From positions 682,001 to 746,000 of the forward strand of contig NZ_WPIN01000001.1 in NCBI RefSeq assembly GCF_009754945.1: 64,000 nt of DNA. Reading direction: 5' to 3'. Origin of the DNA: Spirosoma arboris. Its GTDB lineage: Bacteria; Bacteroidota; Bacteroidia; Cytophagales; Spirosomataceae. Below the pieces are notes generated by a model. It was not told the origin of the DNA, searched no databases, and was given only the letters and a program-made list of their open reading frames with translations. This document shows, piece after piece, positions 8,605 to 17,444 of this stretch (within the stretch, counting starts at the first letter, position 1; each line of letters opens with the position of its first letter). The position numbers and the translations under genes were made by a program.

Positions 8605-8633
8605 AAAGGCTGGTCGTAGGGCGACCAGCCTTT
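8605..8633 (-). terminator. Orphan intrinsic terminator on the minus strand
   Basis: Perfect 12-bp stem AAAGGCTGGTCG / CGACCAGCCTTT with a five-base loop; on the minus strand it is followed by a run of seven T. No recognisable minus-strand gene lies upstream of it (8634-8813 is non-coding), so it may end a small RNA or stop antisense transcripts before the YheT promoter. Confidence 0.65.
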
Positions 8634-8813
8634 CCTGTTGAATACAACCTGAATTGAAAAAAGCAATGTTGGCTACTGCCGAAGCAGTAAGTGGACCAAA
8701 ATTGGTAAATAAAAAGAATTAATACAACTATTTCGATAAAATAAAATTTAGATTTCTTTGAATTGATTTGTGATGGCCAACGTATCTTGCTGTGCCGTTG
8801 TGAAGAATACTGT

Positions 8814-10133
8814 ATGCGCCTGACTAAAAATGCCATTGGATTGCTCATCGGATGTTTACTCCTATTACGATGTAAGCCCCAAACGCCCGAACCTGCAACT
8901 ATCATTAATACGAAAACCGTATTGCCCTCTCAGGCTGCGCTGGTATCGGTACAGACGACCGGAGCAACAACGGCGGAGGTTGTCATTAAACTGACGTCGG
9001 CCATTAAATCGACCGACTGGCGGTTGACGGCGCAGACAAATTCGGGAACGGCATTAACGCTCGAACCCGGTGACACGAAACTGTATGACCCATTTAGCTT
9101 AAGCATATTCAAACTATCAGGCGTCTCGGTTGGGCAGACCTATAAAATACAGTTGGGGTTTCGGTATAATCAGAAAGATACCCTGACGCTGGAGCGGGAT
9201 TATACCCACGCTACGTATAACCCCTGGAAACGACGGGAACATTTGCCCTTTGACAATGGTGATTTTACGGGCTCCATTATTGATTACTCCGACGATCGCT
9301 CGGGTAACTCGGTTCGGGTAACGCGCTATGTTGATGCCGAAACCTGGCAAACGGCCTTCTTTAGCAATCAGCAAAATTCGTGGTATTACCCGGCCATACC
9401 ACCGAATGTAACCCTTCGACGAGGCCTGATTGAGTATATCCTGTACGGGCACAATACCGACCGATCTTATTTCTATGGACTGGGCTATCAGACGGACGAC
9501 TTGTTTCCGGGTAAATATGTCTACCTACGAGATCAATACGCTGTTTTTCCGGCTGGCGGCAGTGCTGTATTTCCCTACTACCAGGGTGAAGATGGTGAGC
9601 TAGCTTATTTCACAACCACAGAATGGGCATTTTTTCTGACCAATAATGGCTCACCGGCCATGCGGGGAATTTATGTGCAATTTGACCAGGAAGCCCGTGC
9701 TCCGTTGCCCGAAAAGCCGGGTATTCTGGCAACGTTCAGTATTGGCGAAGTCGGTTATGTGGTTAATCAGGTTCAGGGAAGCCCACCGCATTTGTTTGCC
9801 TACGATTCGCAGAAGGATACATGGACACGCAAAGCCGATTTTCCGGGAACCCAGCGAACACGAGGTGCTGGTTTTTCGGTGAAAGACAAAGGGTATTTTG
9901 GGTTGGGTATAGCCGCCAGTCAGCAGGGATTGCGAGACATCTGGCAGTATGATCCTGCTACCGATAAATGGCAATATGTGACAGAATACCCTGGTGAGGG
10001 CAATCGCTATCTGGTTGTCTGGAGTGGCGCCAATCGGGCTTATTTAGGCTGGGGGTACGAGAGTCAGACCGTTGTTGGGTCATTGGGGTATCGGCAGGTG
10101 GGTTGTACGGATTTCTGGGAGTTTGTGCCATGA
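8814..10133 (+). CDS. Kelch-repeat lipoprotein, copy 1
   Basis: I take the start at 8814 (MRLTKNAIGLLIGCLLLLRC), which gives a lipoprotein signal peptide with Cys at the end of LLLLRC; the open frame extends 51 bases further upstream without signal-peptide character. Residues about 35-130 look like a fibronectin-type-III or Ig-like domain (LVSVQTTGATTAEVVIKL). The second half holds kelch-like blades, for example YVVNQ...LFAYDSQKDTWTRKADFPG and DIWQYDPATDKWQYVTEYPG, and ends VGCTDFWEFVP. Two close paralogues follow (14980 and 17445). Its stop overlaps the next start as ATGA, so translation is coupled to the DUF4249 lipoprotein; a surface-exposed partner role is likely. Confidence 0.75.
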   Translation: MRLTKNAIGLLIGCLLLLRCKPQTPEPATIINTKTVLPSQAALVSVQTTGATTAEVVIKLTSAIKSTDWRLTAQTNSGTALTLEPGDTKLYDPFSLSIFKLSGVSVGQTYKIQLGFRYNQKDTLTLERDYTHATYNPWKRREHLPFDNGDFTGSIIDYSDDRSGNSVRVTRYVDAETWQTAFFSNQQNSWYYPAIPPNVTLRRGLIEYILYGHNTDRSYFYGLGYQTDDLFPGKYVYLRDQYAVFPAGGSAVFPYYQGEDGELAYFTTTEWAFFLTNNGSPAMRGIYVQFDQEARAPLPEKPGILATFSIGEVGYVVNQVQGSPPHLFAYDSQKDTWTRKADFPGTQRTRGAGFSVKDKGYFGLGIAASQQGLRDIWQYDPATDKWQYVTEYPGEGNRYLVVWSGANRAYLGWGYESQTVVGSLGYRQVGCTDFWEFVP

Positions 10134-11254
10134 TGAAACAGGATGTTTTTAAACACGGAGAAAACAGAGATAGATACAGAGATAAACGGAGATTTATTAA
10201 ATTTCTCTGCGGATCTCTGCACTCCTTAGTGTATCTCTGTGTCATAACCTTTTCTGCCTGTGTGAGTGAAGTTCAATTGCCGATTCGGCAGGTGGCGGCC
10301 CGGTTAGTGGTTGATGGGCTGATTACCGACGAAGCACCACCGTATCCTATTAAACTGACCTTGTCTGGTGCATACTCGTCGGGGGGAGGTTTTCCCGAAG
10401 AGTTGATTATCAACGGGGCCGTTGTGACCATTACGGATAATGGTGACCGAACTGTACAACTCGAACAGGACCCCTTGTTGCCGTCCTATTATTGGGTTCG
10501 GGACACTACGTTTCGGGGTCAGGCGGGCCATCGCTACACGCTTAAAGTTGTCATGCCGAACGGTACTGTCTATGTATCGTCGCCGGAGCTATTGGCACCC
10601 GTTGCCCCCCTCGACCGTATTTCTGCTGAATATCAACGCTCAGACGGTAGCTTTGGCCAGCCCGACTCGTATAGAATCCTGATCGACACCCATGATCCAG
10701 CCACGTTGGGCGATTATTACCGCTGGTCTACGTTTAGCTACGTGCCTCGATGGACAAGTTTTGATCCTCAGCATCCGCCCTCATCAGGAACGGATGTTTG
10801 TAATACCTGCTCGTGCTGGGTGCCATACTATAGTCAGTTAACCAATGTGCTGTCGGATGCGCTGATTAATGGGAATACCATCAGCCATAGGCAGGTATTC
10901 AATTCGCCAGTTTATGCCACCGGGAAACAATATGTTGAGGTACGACAATATTCACTGACCCGTTCGGCTTATCAGTACTGGACTCATTTTGAGGAACAAC
11001 GTAGTCGTACCGGTTCGCTATTCGATCCCCAACCGGCTTCTATTGAAGGCAATGTCCATCAGCAAGCCGATACAACGGTGTTGGCGCTGGGCTATTTTGG
11101 CGCATCGTCGGTGAGCAAACAGCGGCTGGTTGTCCGGGGCGATACGATTCAATATGACAAATTCCTGAATCGACTGAATAAGTCATTTATTCCGCCCGGT
11201 CATTGTCCGGATAATTTTTCGATCTTTCAATTAGGCCCGCCCGTAGGTTGGTAA
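10130..11254 (+). CDS. DUF4249 lipoprotein, copy 1, with repeat-derived signal peptide
   Basis: The start at 10130 overlaps the kelch stop as ATGA. The N-terminus is a Lys/Arg-rich segment, then a hydrophobic run to lipobox FSAC (Cys44). Almost all of this leader is encoded by a CACAGAGA-type palindromic repeat (10151-10247). The mature part starts VSEVQLPIRQ and matches DUF4249-type proteins: LVVDGLITDEAPPYPIKL, RYTLKV, DYYRWSTFSY and the end block RTGSLFDPQPASIEGNV. A CNTCSCW motif near the middle could bind a metal. DUF4249 proteins are commonly found beside TonB-dependent receptors in Bacteroidota; the exact function is unknown. The next gene is a close tandem copy. Confidence 0.75.
   Translation: MMKQDVFKHGENRDRYRDKRRFIKFLCGSLHSLVYLCVITFSACVSEVQLPIRQVAARLVVDGLITDEAPPYPIKLTLSGAYSSGGGFPEELIINGAVVTITDNGDRTVQLEQDPLLPSYYWVRDTTFRGQAGHRYTLKVVMPNGTVYVSSPELLAPVAPLDRISAEYQRSDGSFGQPDSYRILIDTHDPATLGDYYRWSTFSYVPRWTSFDPQHPPSSGTDVCNTCSCWVPYYSQLTNVLSDALINGNTISHRQVFNSPVYATGKQYVEVRQYSLTRSAYQYWTHFEEQRSRTGSLFDPQPASIEGNVHQQADTTVLALGYFGASSVSKQRLVVRGDTIQYDKFLNRLNKSFIPPGHCPDNFSIFQLGPPVGW
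10151..10247. repeat. CACAGAGA-word imperfect palindrome inside a signal-peptide coding region
   Basis: Left side ACACGGAGAAAACAGAGATA, right side GTGTATCTCTGTGTCATAAC. It encodes most of the leader of the DUF4249 lipoprotein starting at 10130. A nearly identical copy lies at 18779-18877 and related copies at 16297-16432, 36118-36190 and 48464-48585. Confidence 0.85.
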
Positions 11255-11274
11255 GCCAAAATGGTAGGTAACAA

Positions 11275-12303
11275 ATGTCAGTGTATAAACGGCTTTTAGC
11301 GGGTTTCCTGATCTTCATGACCGCCTGCGTGAATGAGGTGCAACTCCCCATTCGGCAGGTAAAACCGCGTCTGGTGGTGGATGGACTGATTACCGACGAA
11401 GCGCCCCCTTACCCGATCAAATTAACCTTATCGGGAGCCTATTCGTCGGGGGGAGGCTTTCCGGAAGAACTGATCATCAATGGGGCTGTTGTGACCATTA
11501 CCGACAATGGCGACCGAACTGTACAACTCGAACAGGATGTCCTGCAACCTTCGTATTATTGGGTGCGTGACCCTAGTTTTCAGGGGCAGCCCGGCCACCG
11601 ATACACGTTGAAAGTGGTATTGCCCGATGGTACAGTCTATGTGTCGTCTTCAGAATTGCTGGCTCCGGTTGCCCCAATCGAACGAGTTTATGCCGAATAT
11701 CGTCGGGGAGAAGGTAGTTTCGGCCAGCCTGATCTGTATAACATTCTGATTGACACTCGCGACCCAGCTACGTTGGGTGATTATTACCGCTGGTCGACCT
11801 ATAGTTACGTACCCCGCTGGACTACCGTTGATCCTCAGCATTCTACCTGTAGCGTCTGTTCATGCTGGACACCTTATTTCAGCGAACTCACCAATGTACT
11901 ATCGGATGCGCTCATCAATGGCAATCGAATTAGCCACCGATCTGTGTTTAACTCGCCGGTTTATGCTATCGGGAAACAGTTTGTAGAGGTACGCCAATAT
12001 TCACTTTCCCGTTCAGCCTATCAGTACTGGACTCATTTTGAGGAGCAACGCAGCCGAACTGGTTCACTCTTCGATCCGCAACCAGCCTCTATTGAGGGCA
12101 ACGTACACCAGCAGGCCGATACGACGGTGCTGGCGTTGGGCTATTTTGGCGCATCGTCCGTGAGTCGGCAACGGTTGGTTATTCCAGGCGATACGATTCA
12201 ATATGACCGGTTCCTGAATCGGCTGAACAAAGCGTTTATTCCACCTGGAAGCTGTCCCGGCAACTTTCCGTTGTCTCAGTTGGGGCCGCCAACGAATTGG
12301 TAA
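11275..12303 (+). CDS. DUF4249 lipoprotein, copy 2 (tandem duplicate)
   Basis: 342 residues, a close tandem duplicate of the preceding gene; from VNEVQLPIRQV onward the proteins align without large gaps. The leader is different and ordinary: MSVYKRLLAGFLIFMTAC, with lipobox MTAC. It keeps the central cysteine motif (CSVCSCW) and the end block RTGSLFDPQPASIEGNV. It begins 20 bp after its neighbour. The contrast between this leader and the repeat-derived ones of the paralogues is the best evidence that those leaders were replaced. It is probably lipidated and outer-membrane associated, working with the receptor at 19947. Confidence 0.75.
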   Translation: MSVYKRLLAGFLIFMTACVNEVQLPIRQVKPRLVVDGLITDEAPPYPIKLTLSGAYSSGGGFPEELIINGAVVTITDNGDRTVQLEQDVLQPSYYWVRDPSFQGQPGHRYTLKVVLPDGTVYVSSSELLAPVAPIERVYAEYRRGEGSFGQPDLYNILIDTRDPATLGDYYRWSTYSYVPRWTTVDPQHSTCSVCSCWTPYFSELTNVLSDALINGNRISHRSVFNSPVYAIGKQFVEVRQYSLSRSAYQYWTHFEEQRSRTGSLFDPQPASIEGNVHQQADTTVLALGYFGASSVSRQRLVIPGDTIQYDRFLNRLNKAFIPPGSCPGNFPLSQLGPPTNW

Positions 12304-12322
12304 ATTACTGACTATAGTACGT

Positions 12323-13579
12323 ATGCGTTCAATTTTTACATGGCTACTCGCTTGCCTGGGCATAACCAGCCTGCTAACGAGTTGTGTTGATCCAGAAGAC
12401 ATTACGTTGGTTGGCACAGTCAATGTCGTCGTGGTGGATGGAACAATCACCGATCTGGCCGAGCCGCAAATCATTCGACTGAACCGATCCAGAGCCGATT
12501 CGGTTACCGGACGCTTTGGAACGCTGCCGATTACAAAAGCCAGCGTAGAGGTCGTCATGGATTCGTCGCAGGTGATTGCCTGCCATGAAACGGTGGCTGG
12601 CAGTTATCAGCTACCCAGCGATTTCAAAGGACAGGTGGGCCATGCCTATCAACTCCGATTTACCCTTTCGGATGGTACACGCTACCAGTCTACGCAGCAG
12701 GTGATGCAGACCGTACCGCCCATTACCCGGGCAACGGCTCAATTTAACCCCACAGCTATTTCTCCCCCTTTCTCCGATAATCTGTATACGGCTGGTCATG
12801 ACCTGTTTATTGATTTCACTGACCCAGTCGAGACCACTAATTATTACCGATGGGAATGGAAGTTATACGAGCAACAGAGCTGGTGCCGAACCTGTTACGA
12901 AAGTATTTACACGGTTAATCAATTGGATCCACTCCCGCCAAATACGTATTTCCCGTACTATTATTCGGTATCGACACAACCCTACGAAGACTGCTTTCAT
13001 CCGCCCTCGGGAACGGCCCCGTATGTATCCTTGCAGAACAATCGATTTGATTATCCCTGCCGAACCCAATGCTGGGAGCTTATTTATAGTCACTACATCA
13101 ACGTTTTTTCTGATCAGTTTACCAATGGAGGGATCATTGTTAAGAAGAGTGTAGGCCAGATTCCACTCTATCAGAGCAGCCCCTGTCTGGTCGATATCCG
13201 ACAGGAGTCGATTACCAAAGACGCCTATCAGTATTACAATCTGTTTCAGCAGCAAACGCAGAACACGGGTAGTATTGTCGATACGCCACCCACGGCATTG
13301 GCCGGAAATATTCATAATCAGGCCAATCGGAGCGAAGTTGTTGTCGGGTACTTTACGGCCTCATCTGTTGCTGTTTTTCCGTACTATTTACCACGTAATG
13401 ACATTTCAAAGGGGGCAAAATCACCGGGTTTGTTTTATGCACTCAATGGTCGATTGCCCATGCCCGAAGGACGATCATTTACCACCTTTATTATGAACGG
13501 CCCCGCCCGCCCACCCACCGCAATTTGTGGGCCGCTTGACCAGCGAACTCCCTATAAACCCGTTGGCTGGCCTAATTAA
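12323..13579 (+). CDS. DUF4249-type lipoprotein, divergent copy
   Basis: 418 residues. Leader MRSIFTWLLACLGITSLLTSC gives a clear lipobox (LTSC). The body follows the same plan as its neighbours (VVVDGTITDLAEPQIIRL, GHAYQLRFTLSDGTRYQS, NYYRWEWKLY, QYYNLFQQQTQNTGSIVDTP, LAGNIHNQANRSEVVVGYF) but with low identity and more cysteines: WCRTCYES, EDCFHPP, YPCRTQCWEL and SPCLVD. The pairs could form disulfides or a metal site. It follows the previous gene by 19 bp. It is an older branch of the same family rather than part of the recent duplication. Confidence 0.7.
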   Translation: MRSIFTWLLACLGITSLLTSCVDPEDITLVGTVNVVVVDGTITDLAEPQIIRLNRSRADSVTGRFGTLPITKASVEVVMDSSQVIACHETVAGSYQLPSDFKGQVGHAYQLRFTLSDGTRYQSTQQVMQTVPPITRATAQFNPTAISPPFSDNLYTAGHDLFIDFTDPVETTNYYRWEWKLYEQQSWCRTCYESIYTVNQLDPLPPNTYFPYYYSVSTQPYEDCFHPPSGTAPYVSLQNNRFDYPCRTQCWELIYSHYINVFSDQFTNGGIIVKKSVGQIPLYQSSPCLVDIRQESITKDAYQYYNLFQQQTQNTGSIVDTPPTALAGNIHNQANRSEVVVGYFTASSVAVFPYYLPRNDISKGAKSPGLFYALNGRLPMPEGRSFTTFIMNGPARPPTAICGPLDQRTPYKPVGWPN

Positions 13580-13609
13580 GGAAGTAGTGTAGAGGTCAGT
13601 AGTGATCAA

Positions 13610-14794
13610 ATGCTTACAATGAAAAAACTCGTTACACCGAATGCGAATTATCGATGGATTCTTGTGTTGGGCTTGCTGCTCACTCATTCAGTGTGGGCTC
13701 AATTCACGATCAAAGGACATGTGTTTAGCGGCAAAAATCAGGAGCCGCTACCGTTCGCGACCGTCTTTTTATCGGGCACATCGAAAGGTACACTGACCGA
13801 TTCGAGTGGTCAATTTGTCCTCACGAATCTACCCCCCGGTACGTTTGACCTGATTGTTTCATTTGTGGGTTTCACAACCCTAAAAACTACGCTTCAAACA
13901 CAACAGGTAAAAGCCTATCGGTTTATTCTCAAACCGCTCGAAAATAACCTTGGCGAGATTACCGTAAAAGCGCATCGCCGGAGAGACTGGTCCAAAGAGA
14001 TTGCGCTATTTACAGATAACTTTATTGGCGTTACCCAGAATGCGAAGGCGTGTCGATTGCTCAACCCCAGCGTCTTGCGCTTTGTTGATTCTCCGTCCAC
14101 GTTGGAAGCTACGGCTCCCGAACCGCTTTTAATTGAGAATAGTGCCTTGGGTTACCGGTTGAAATTTCATCTGGATAAATTCACGTACGACTATGGCCAG
14201 CAGCGTATTGCGTATCAGGGTTATCCGCTCTTTGAGCCATTGCCGCCCAAAAATCAACAGCAGGCCGAAGAATGGAAAGCGAATCGTAGAAAAGCTTATT
14301 TAGGGTCGCTGATGCACTTTATGCGGGCGCTGTATCAGAAGCGATTAGTTCCGGAAGGCTTTGTGATTCAACAGATTGCTGAGAAGAAAAATAGAGCTGG
14401 CGAGCGTCGTTTTATTGGCTTACCCACGGACTCAACGGCCTATTTTCCTTCGCTAACGAACTCAACTAAACAGGTAGCTTACCCGATGGCTCCCTATAAA
14501 ATGATTCTTGATAGCGTGCAGTCAACCGCGCTTCGTCCGGTTATTGCATTTAACGACTGGATTCAGGTAACGTATGCTTTAAAGCGAGAACCGGCTGATT
14601 ACCAGAAGTATCGGGAGACGCCGGAGAATAAGTATGCCATTATCCCACAACGTTCGTTTCTACGCATGTTAGCACCAAATGTGGAATTGGAATCGAGCGG
14701 TCGGTTCGATCTTCAGCGCATCTTTTTTGAAGGGTACTGGACCTGGGAACTAATGGCAGAAAGCTTACCGATTGATTATGAGCCAGGGGATTGA
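13610..14794 (+). CDS. Carboxypeptidase-regulatory-like domain protein without a barrel
   Basis: 394 residues; ATG at 13610 or 13619 both precede the signal peptide (LVLGLLLTHSVWAQ). Residues about 30-115 are a carboxypeptidase D regulatory-like beta-sandwich (IKGHVFSGKNQEPLPFATVF, LPPGTFDLIVSFVGF), the domain that fronts many TonB-dependent receptors. Residues 125-394 form a separate conserved-looking region with no plug or barrel motifs (ends YWTWELMAESLPIDY). Similar stand-alone proteins are common in Bacteroidota and are unassigned. It sits in the middle of the kelch/DUF4249 run and so is probably a periplasmic or surface accessory. A hairpin of the TGACCCC family follows it. Confidence 0.65.
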   Translation: MLTMKKLVTPNANYRWILVLGLLLTHSVWAQFTIKGHVFSGKNQEPLPFATVFLSGTSKGTLTDSSGQFVLTNLPPGTFDLIVSFVGFTTLKTTLQTQQVKAYRFILKPLENNLGEITVKAHRRRDWSKEIALFTDNFIGVTQNAKACRLLNPSVLRFVDSPSTLEATAPEPLLIENSALGYRLKFHLDKFTYDYGQQRIAYQGYPLFEPLPPKNQQQAEEWKANRRKAYLGSLMHFMRALYQKRLVPEGFVIQQIAEKKNRAGERRFIGLPTDSTAYFPSLTNSTKQVAYPMAPYKMILDSVQSTALRPVIAFNDWIQVTYALKREPADYQKYRETPENKYAIIPQRSFLRMLAPNVELESSGRFDLQRIFFEGYWTWELMAESLPIDYEPGD

Positions 14795-14849
14795 ATTAGA
14801 GCTTTCGCTCAGAACGGTGTCAAGGTTTATGATGATATTATACTGCCTT

Positions 14850-14935
14850 GTATGACCCCGATGGGGTCAAATGTTTATATCAAATGAGCCTTTACTATAA
14901 GCATTTGACCCCGATGGGGTCACATAGAATACAAA
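14850..14935. repeat. TGACCCC-family nested inverted repeat
   Basis: Each arm contains the small palindrome TGACCCC-GAT-GGGGTCA, and the arms (TCAAATGTTTATA / TATAAGCATTTGA) pair around a short loop. A second copy of the family lies at 37367-37445. Here it may also end transcription after the 13610 gene. Confidence 0.85.
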
Positions 14936-14979
14936 TGATTAAGGTTAGGTTTGCTTGATGACTTAGGTGTAAATAGCTA

Positions 14980-16284
14980 ATGATACACTATGTACTTTGC
15001 TATAGCTGGTTCTTTGCCTGTCTGATAGGGTTGTCAGCTTGCCAGACTACGCCCGAGCCGGCTGCGATTTTCACCCCCGAAAGTCAGGCTGTATCCAGGG
15101 CGTCGCTGGTATCGGTGCAGGCTACGAGTACTGAAACAGCGGAAGTGATCGTGAAAAGCAGTCCGTCGCTGAAGTTGACCGATTGGCTACTGACCGTACA
15201 GACGGCTAACGACCAACCTGTAAAGTTGGAATCCGGTGAAACCAAATCGCTGAAAACCTTCTCCATTTATGCCCTAAAAGCGTCGGGTTTAGTGAGTGGT
15301 CAAACCTACACCGTTAAACTTCAATTTCTTTACAACGGACGGGATACGCTTCGGGTGGAGCGCATGTATACGCACCACTCTCCGGCCAACTGGCGTCGCT
15401 TAGCGCATCTTGATGCCGATGCTGGTGATTTTACGGGTATGCTCATCGCATCCGAAAATGACCCGGCTGGCGTGGCTACCAGTCTGCAACTCTACCGATA
15501 CGTTGATGAGCAAAGCAGTAGCCGGGTTATTTACCAGACGGGTCAGGACAACTGGCTTCTGTTTCCACAGGCGAATGTTCTGGCGCATCGGCAGGTGTTG
15601 TTTCGCCTGCAAGACGTTCCTGGGGTGAATTATGTATTTTTTGGAATGGGCTATCAGAACGATGAGCGTGCCGCTCAGAAACGAATCTATCTGAAAACGT
15701 TTTCGAGTCCCGCCAACCTCAAACCCGATTATGCAGGTGAAGACGGTGACGTGGCACTCTTTACAACCCTGACCCAGGCCTTTTTTCTGACCCAGGGCGG
15801 TTCGTCTGCACTCTGGATTCGGGATGGCAATTGGGATCAGCACCGCGGGCGAGATTTTCCTGAAGCGACGGGCACACTGGCTACGTTTACCTGCAACGGA
15901 ATTGGCTATGTTGTTAATGAGAGGGAAGGCCAGCCTATACATGTGTTTTCCTATAACCCAGCGACTGATCAATGGACTCGCAGAGCGGACTTTCCCGGAT
16001 TGGCGCGCAGTTGGGGTGTAGGCTTTTCGATAGCCGGGAAAGGCTACTTTGGAGCTGGCATTACGGGTGAGGACGAACGTGGTTTACGCGATTTGTGGCA
16101 ATACGATCCCGCAACAGATAAGTGGCAATACATAACCGACTATCCCGGTCAGGGCAATCGATATTTGATTTCGTATGGTACCGCAACGAAAGCTTATATA
16201 GGCTGGGGTTATGAAAGCCAGGCTTCGCCTTCGGGTGGCGCGCGGGTAGTAGGCTGCACGGATTTCTGGGAATTTACGCCATGA
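14980..16284 (+). CDS. Kelch-repeat lipoprotein, copy 2
   Basis: 434 residues, paralogue of the genes at 8814 and 17445. Leader MIHYVLCYSWFFACLIGLSAC with lipobox LSAC. The N-terminal domain keeps ASLVSVQATSTETAEVIVK; the kelch-like part keeps YVVNEREGQPIHVFSYNP, DQWTRRADFPG and DLWQYDPATDKWQYITDYPG; the end is VGCTDFWEFTP. Its stop overlaps the next start as ATGA, as in the other two units, so each kelch lipoprotein is translationally coupled to a DUF4249 protein. That repeated coupling suggests a fixed-ratio complex at the cell surface. Confidence 0.75.
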   Translation: MIHYVLCYSWFFACLIGLSACQTTPEPAAIFTPESQAVSRASLVSVQATSTETAEVIVKSSPSLKLTDWLLTVQTANDQPVKLESGETKSLKTFSIYALKASGLVSGQTYTVKLQFLYNGRDTLRVERMYTHHSPANWRRLAHLDADAGDFTGMLIASENDPAGVATSLQLYRYVDEQSSSRVIYQTGQDNWLLFPQANVLAHRQVLFRLQDVPGVNYVFFGMGYQNDERAAQKRIYLKTFSSPANLKPDYAGEDGDVALFTTLTQAFFLTQGGSSALWIRDGNWDQHRGRDFPEATGTLATFTCNGIGYVVNEREGQPIHVFSYNPATDQWTRRADFPGLARSWGVGFSIAGKGYFGAGITGEDERGLRDLWQYDPATDKWQYITDYPGQGNRYLISYGTATKAYIGWGYESQASPSGGARVVGCTDFWEFTP

Positions 16285-17414
16285 TGAAGAAGCGTACAAG
16301 GGTTATGACACAGAGATTCACCGAGATGATACGGAGATACACAGAGATATTTGTTTGCTGGGCAACGAGTTTGCTAAGCCAGCTAAAATCCTCCCGCTCC
16401 GGCGTACTGGTGTATCTCTGTGTCATAACCTTGTCTGGGTGTGTTGATGAACTACAATTACCTATTCGACAGGTAGAACCGCGCCTGGTGGTAGAAGGGC
16501 TTATTACGACCGATCCACCCCCTTATTCGATTAAACTGACGTTTTCGGGTCGCTATAATTCAGCCTATGAATTACCCGAAGGTTTGCTTGTGAACGGGGC
16601 GGTGGTGACGATTAATGATGACCAGGGTCATTCGGTTCGATTACGGCAAGACCCACTGGCGCCTGCTTATTACTTCGTTCGGGATACTACGTTTCGTGGA
16701 AAAGCAGGCCGTCGGTACACGCTTCACATTCGTCTCGACGATGGTCGCCAGTACGTGTCATCGCCTGAGCTGTTAACTGACGTGCCACCTATCGAACAGC
16801 TTACAGCAGAGTACCAGTCTGGTGCATCTGGGTTGCCGCAGCCGTCAATTTATCGGGTATTGCTCGACACCCGCGACCCGATAACACCGGGGAATTATTA
16901 CCGATGGTCGGCGTTGGCTTACTCACCGATTTGGCAGAATGGCGTACCAAAAGTTTTTGAGAGCGTTACGGTAAATGCCTGCCTGACTACTACGTATGGG
17001 CCATTGACCGATGTACTGTCGGATGCACTGATCAATGGCAACCGCATTAGCCGTCGGCCTGTGCTGGACGCGCCCATCTATGGTACCGGGAGGCATTACG
17101 TTGAGGTACAACAGTATTCACTCACGCGGGCGGCTTATCAGTACTGGACTCGTTTTGAGGAACAACGCACCCGCACAGGTTCTCTGTTTGATGCGCAACC
17201 AGCCTCCATTGAGGGCAACGTACATCAGCAGACCGATACGACAATAGTAGCATTGGGTTATTTTGGGGCATCGACTATTAGCCGGAAACGGTTGGTAATT
17301 CCGGGCGATACCATAAACTATGGACGGTTTATTGTTCGATACGGCGGCTTGTTTAAAGGCAATTGCAGTGTGGTTCCATCGGATGCCGAACTGGAAAATT
17401 GGACAACTAACTAA
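16281..17414 (+). CDS. DUF4249 lipoprotein, copy 3, lacking the cysteine motif
   Basis: 377 residues with an unusually long leader (about 50 residues) before lipobox LSGC. The leader contains two stretches encoded by a CACAGAGA-type repeat: MTQRFTEMIRRYTEIF from the left arm and VYLCVITL from the right arm. The mature part follows the family plan (VDELQLPIRQVEPRLVVEGL, RYTLHIRLDDGRQYVSS, NYYRWSALAYSP, RTGSLFDAQPASIEGNV). The central CxxCxCW of the paralogues is absent; only one cysteine (NACLTT) remains at that place. Start overlaps the kelch stop. If the motif binds a metal, this copy has lost it. Confidence 0.7.
   Translation: MMKKRTRVMTQRFTEMIRRYTEIFVCWATSLLSQLKSSRSGVLVYLCVITLSGCVDELQLPIRQVEPRLVVEGLITTDPPPYSIKLTFSGRYNSAYELPEGLLVNGAVVTINDDQGHSVRLRQDPLAPAYYFVRDTTFRGKAGRRYTLHIRLDDGRQYVSSPELLTDVPPIEQLTAEYQSGASGLPQPSIYRVLLDTRDPITPGNYYRWSALAYSPIWQNGVPKVFESVTVNACLTTTYGPLTDVLSDALINGNRISRRPVLDAPIYGTGRHYVEVQQYSLTRAAYQYWTRFEEQRTRTGSLFDAQPASIEGNVHQQTDTTIVALGYFGASTISRKRLVIPGDTINYGRFIVRYGGLFKGNCSVVPSDAELENWTTN
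16297..16432. repeat. CACAGAGA-word inverted repeat inside a signal-peptide coding region
   Basis: Left arm GGTTATGACACAGAGA at 16301-16316 pairs with right arm TCTCTGTGTCATAACC at 16415-16430; the space between holds further CGGAGATACACAGAGA words. Both arms are translated as part of the leader of the 16281 gene. Confidence 0.85.
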
Positions 17415-17444
17415 ATAGGCACACGATTTGAGAAAATTGGCGAA

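Noticed and set aside
8579..8905. Minus-strand open frame upstream of the first kelch gene
   Set aside because: It overlaps the signal-peptide region of the kelch lipoprotein and crosses a terminator; composition is not protein-like.
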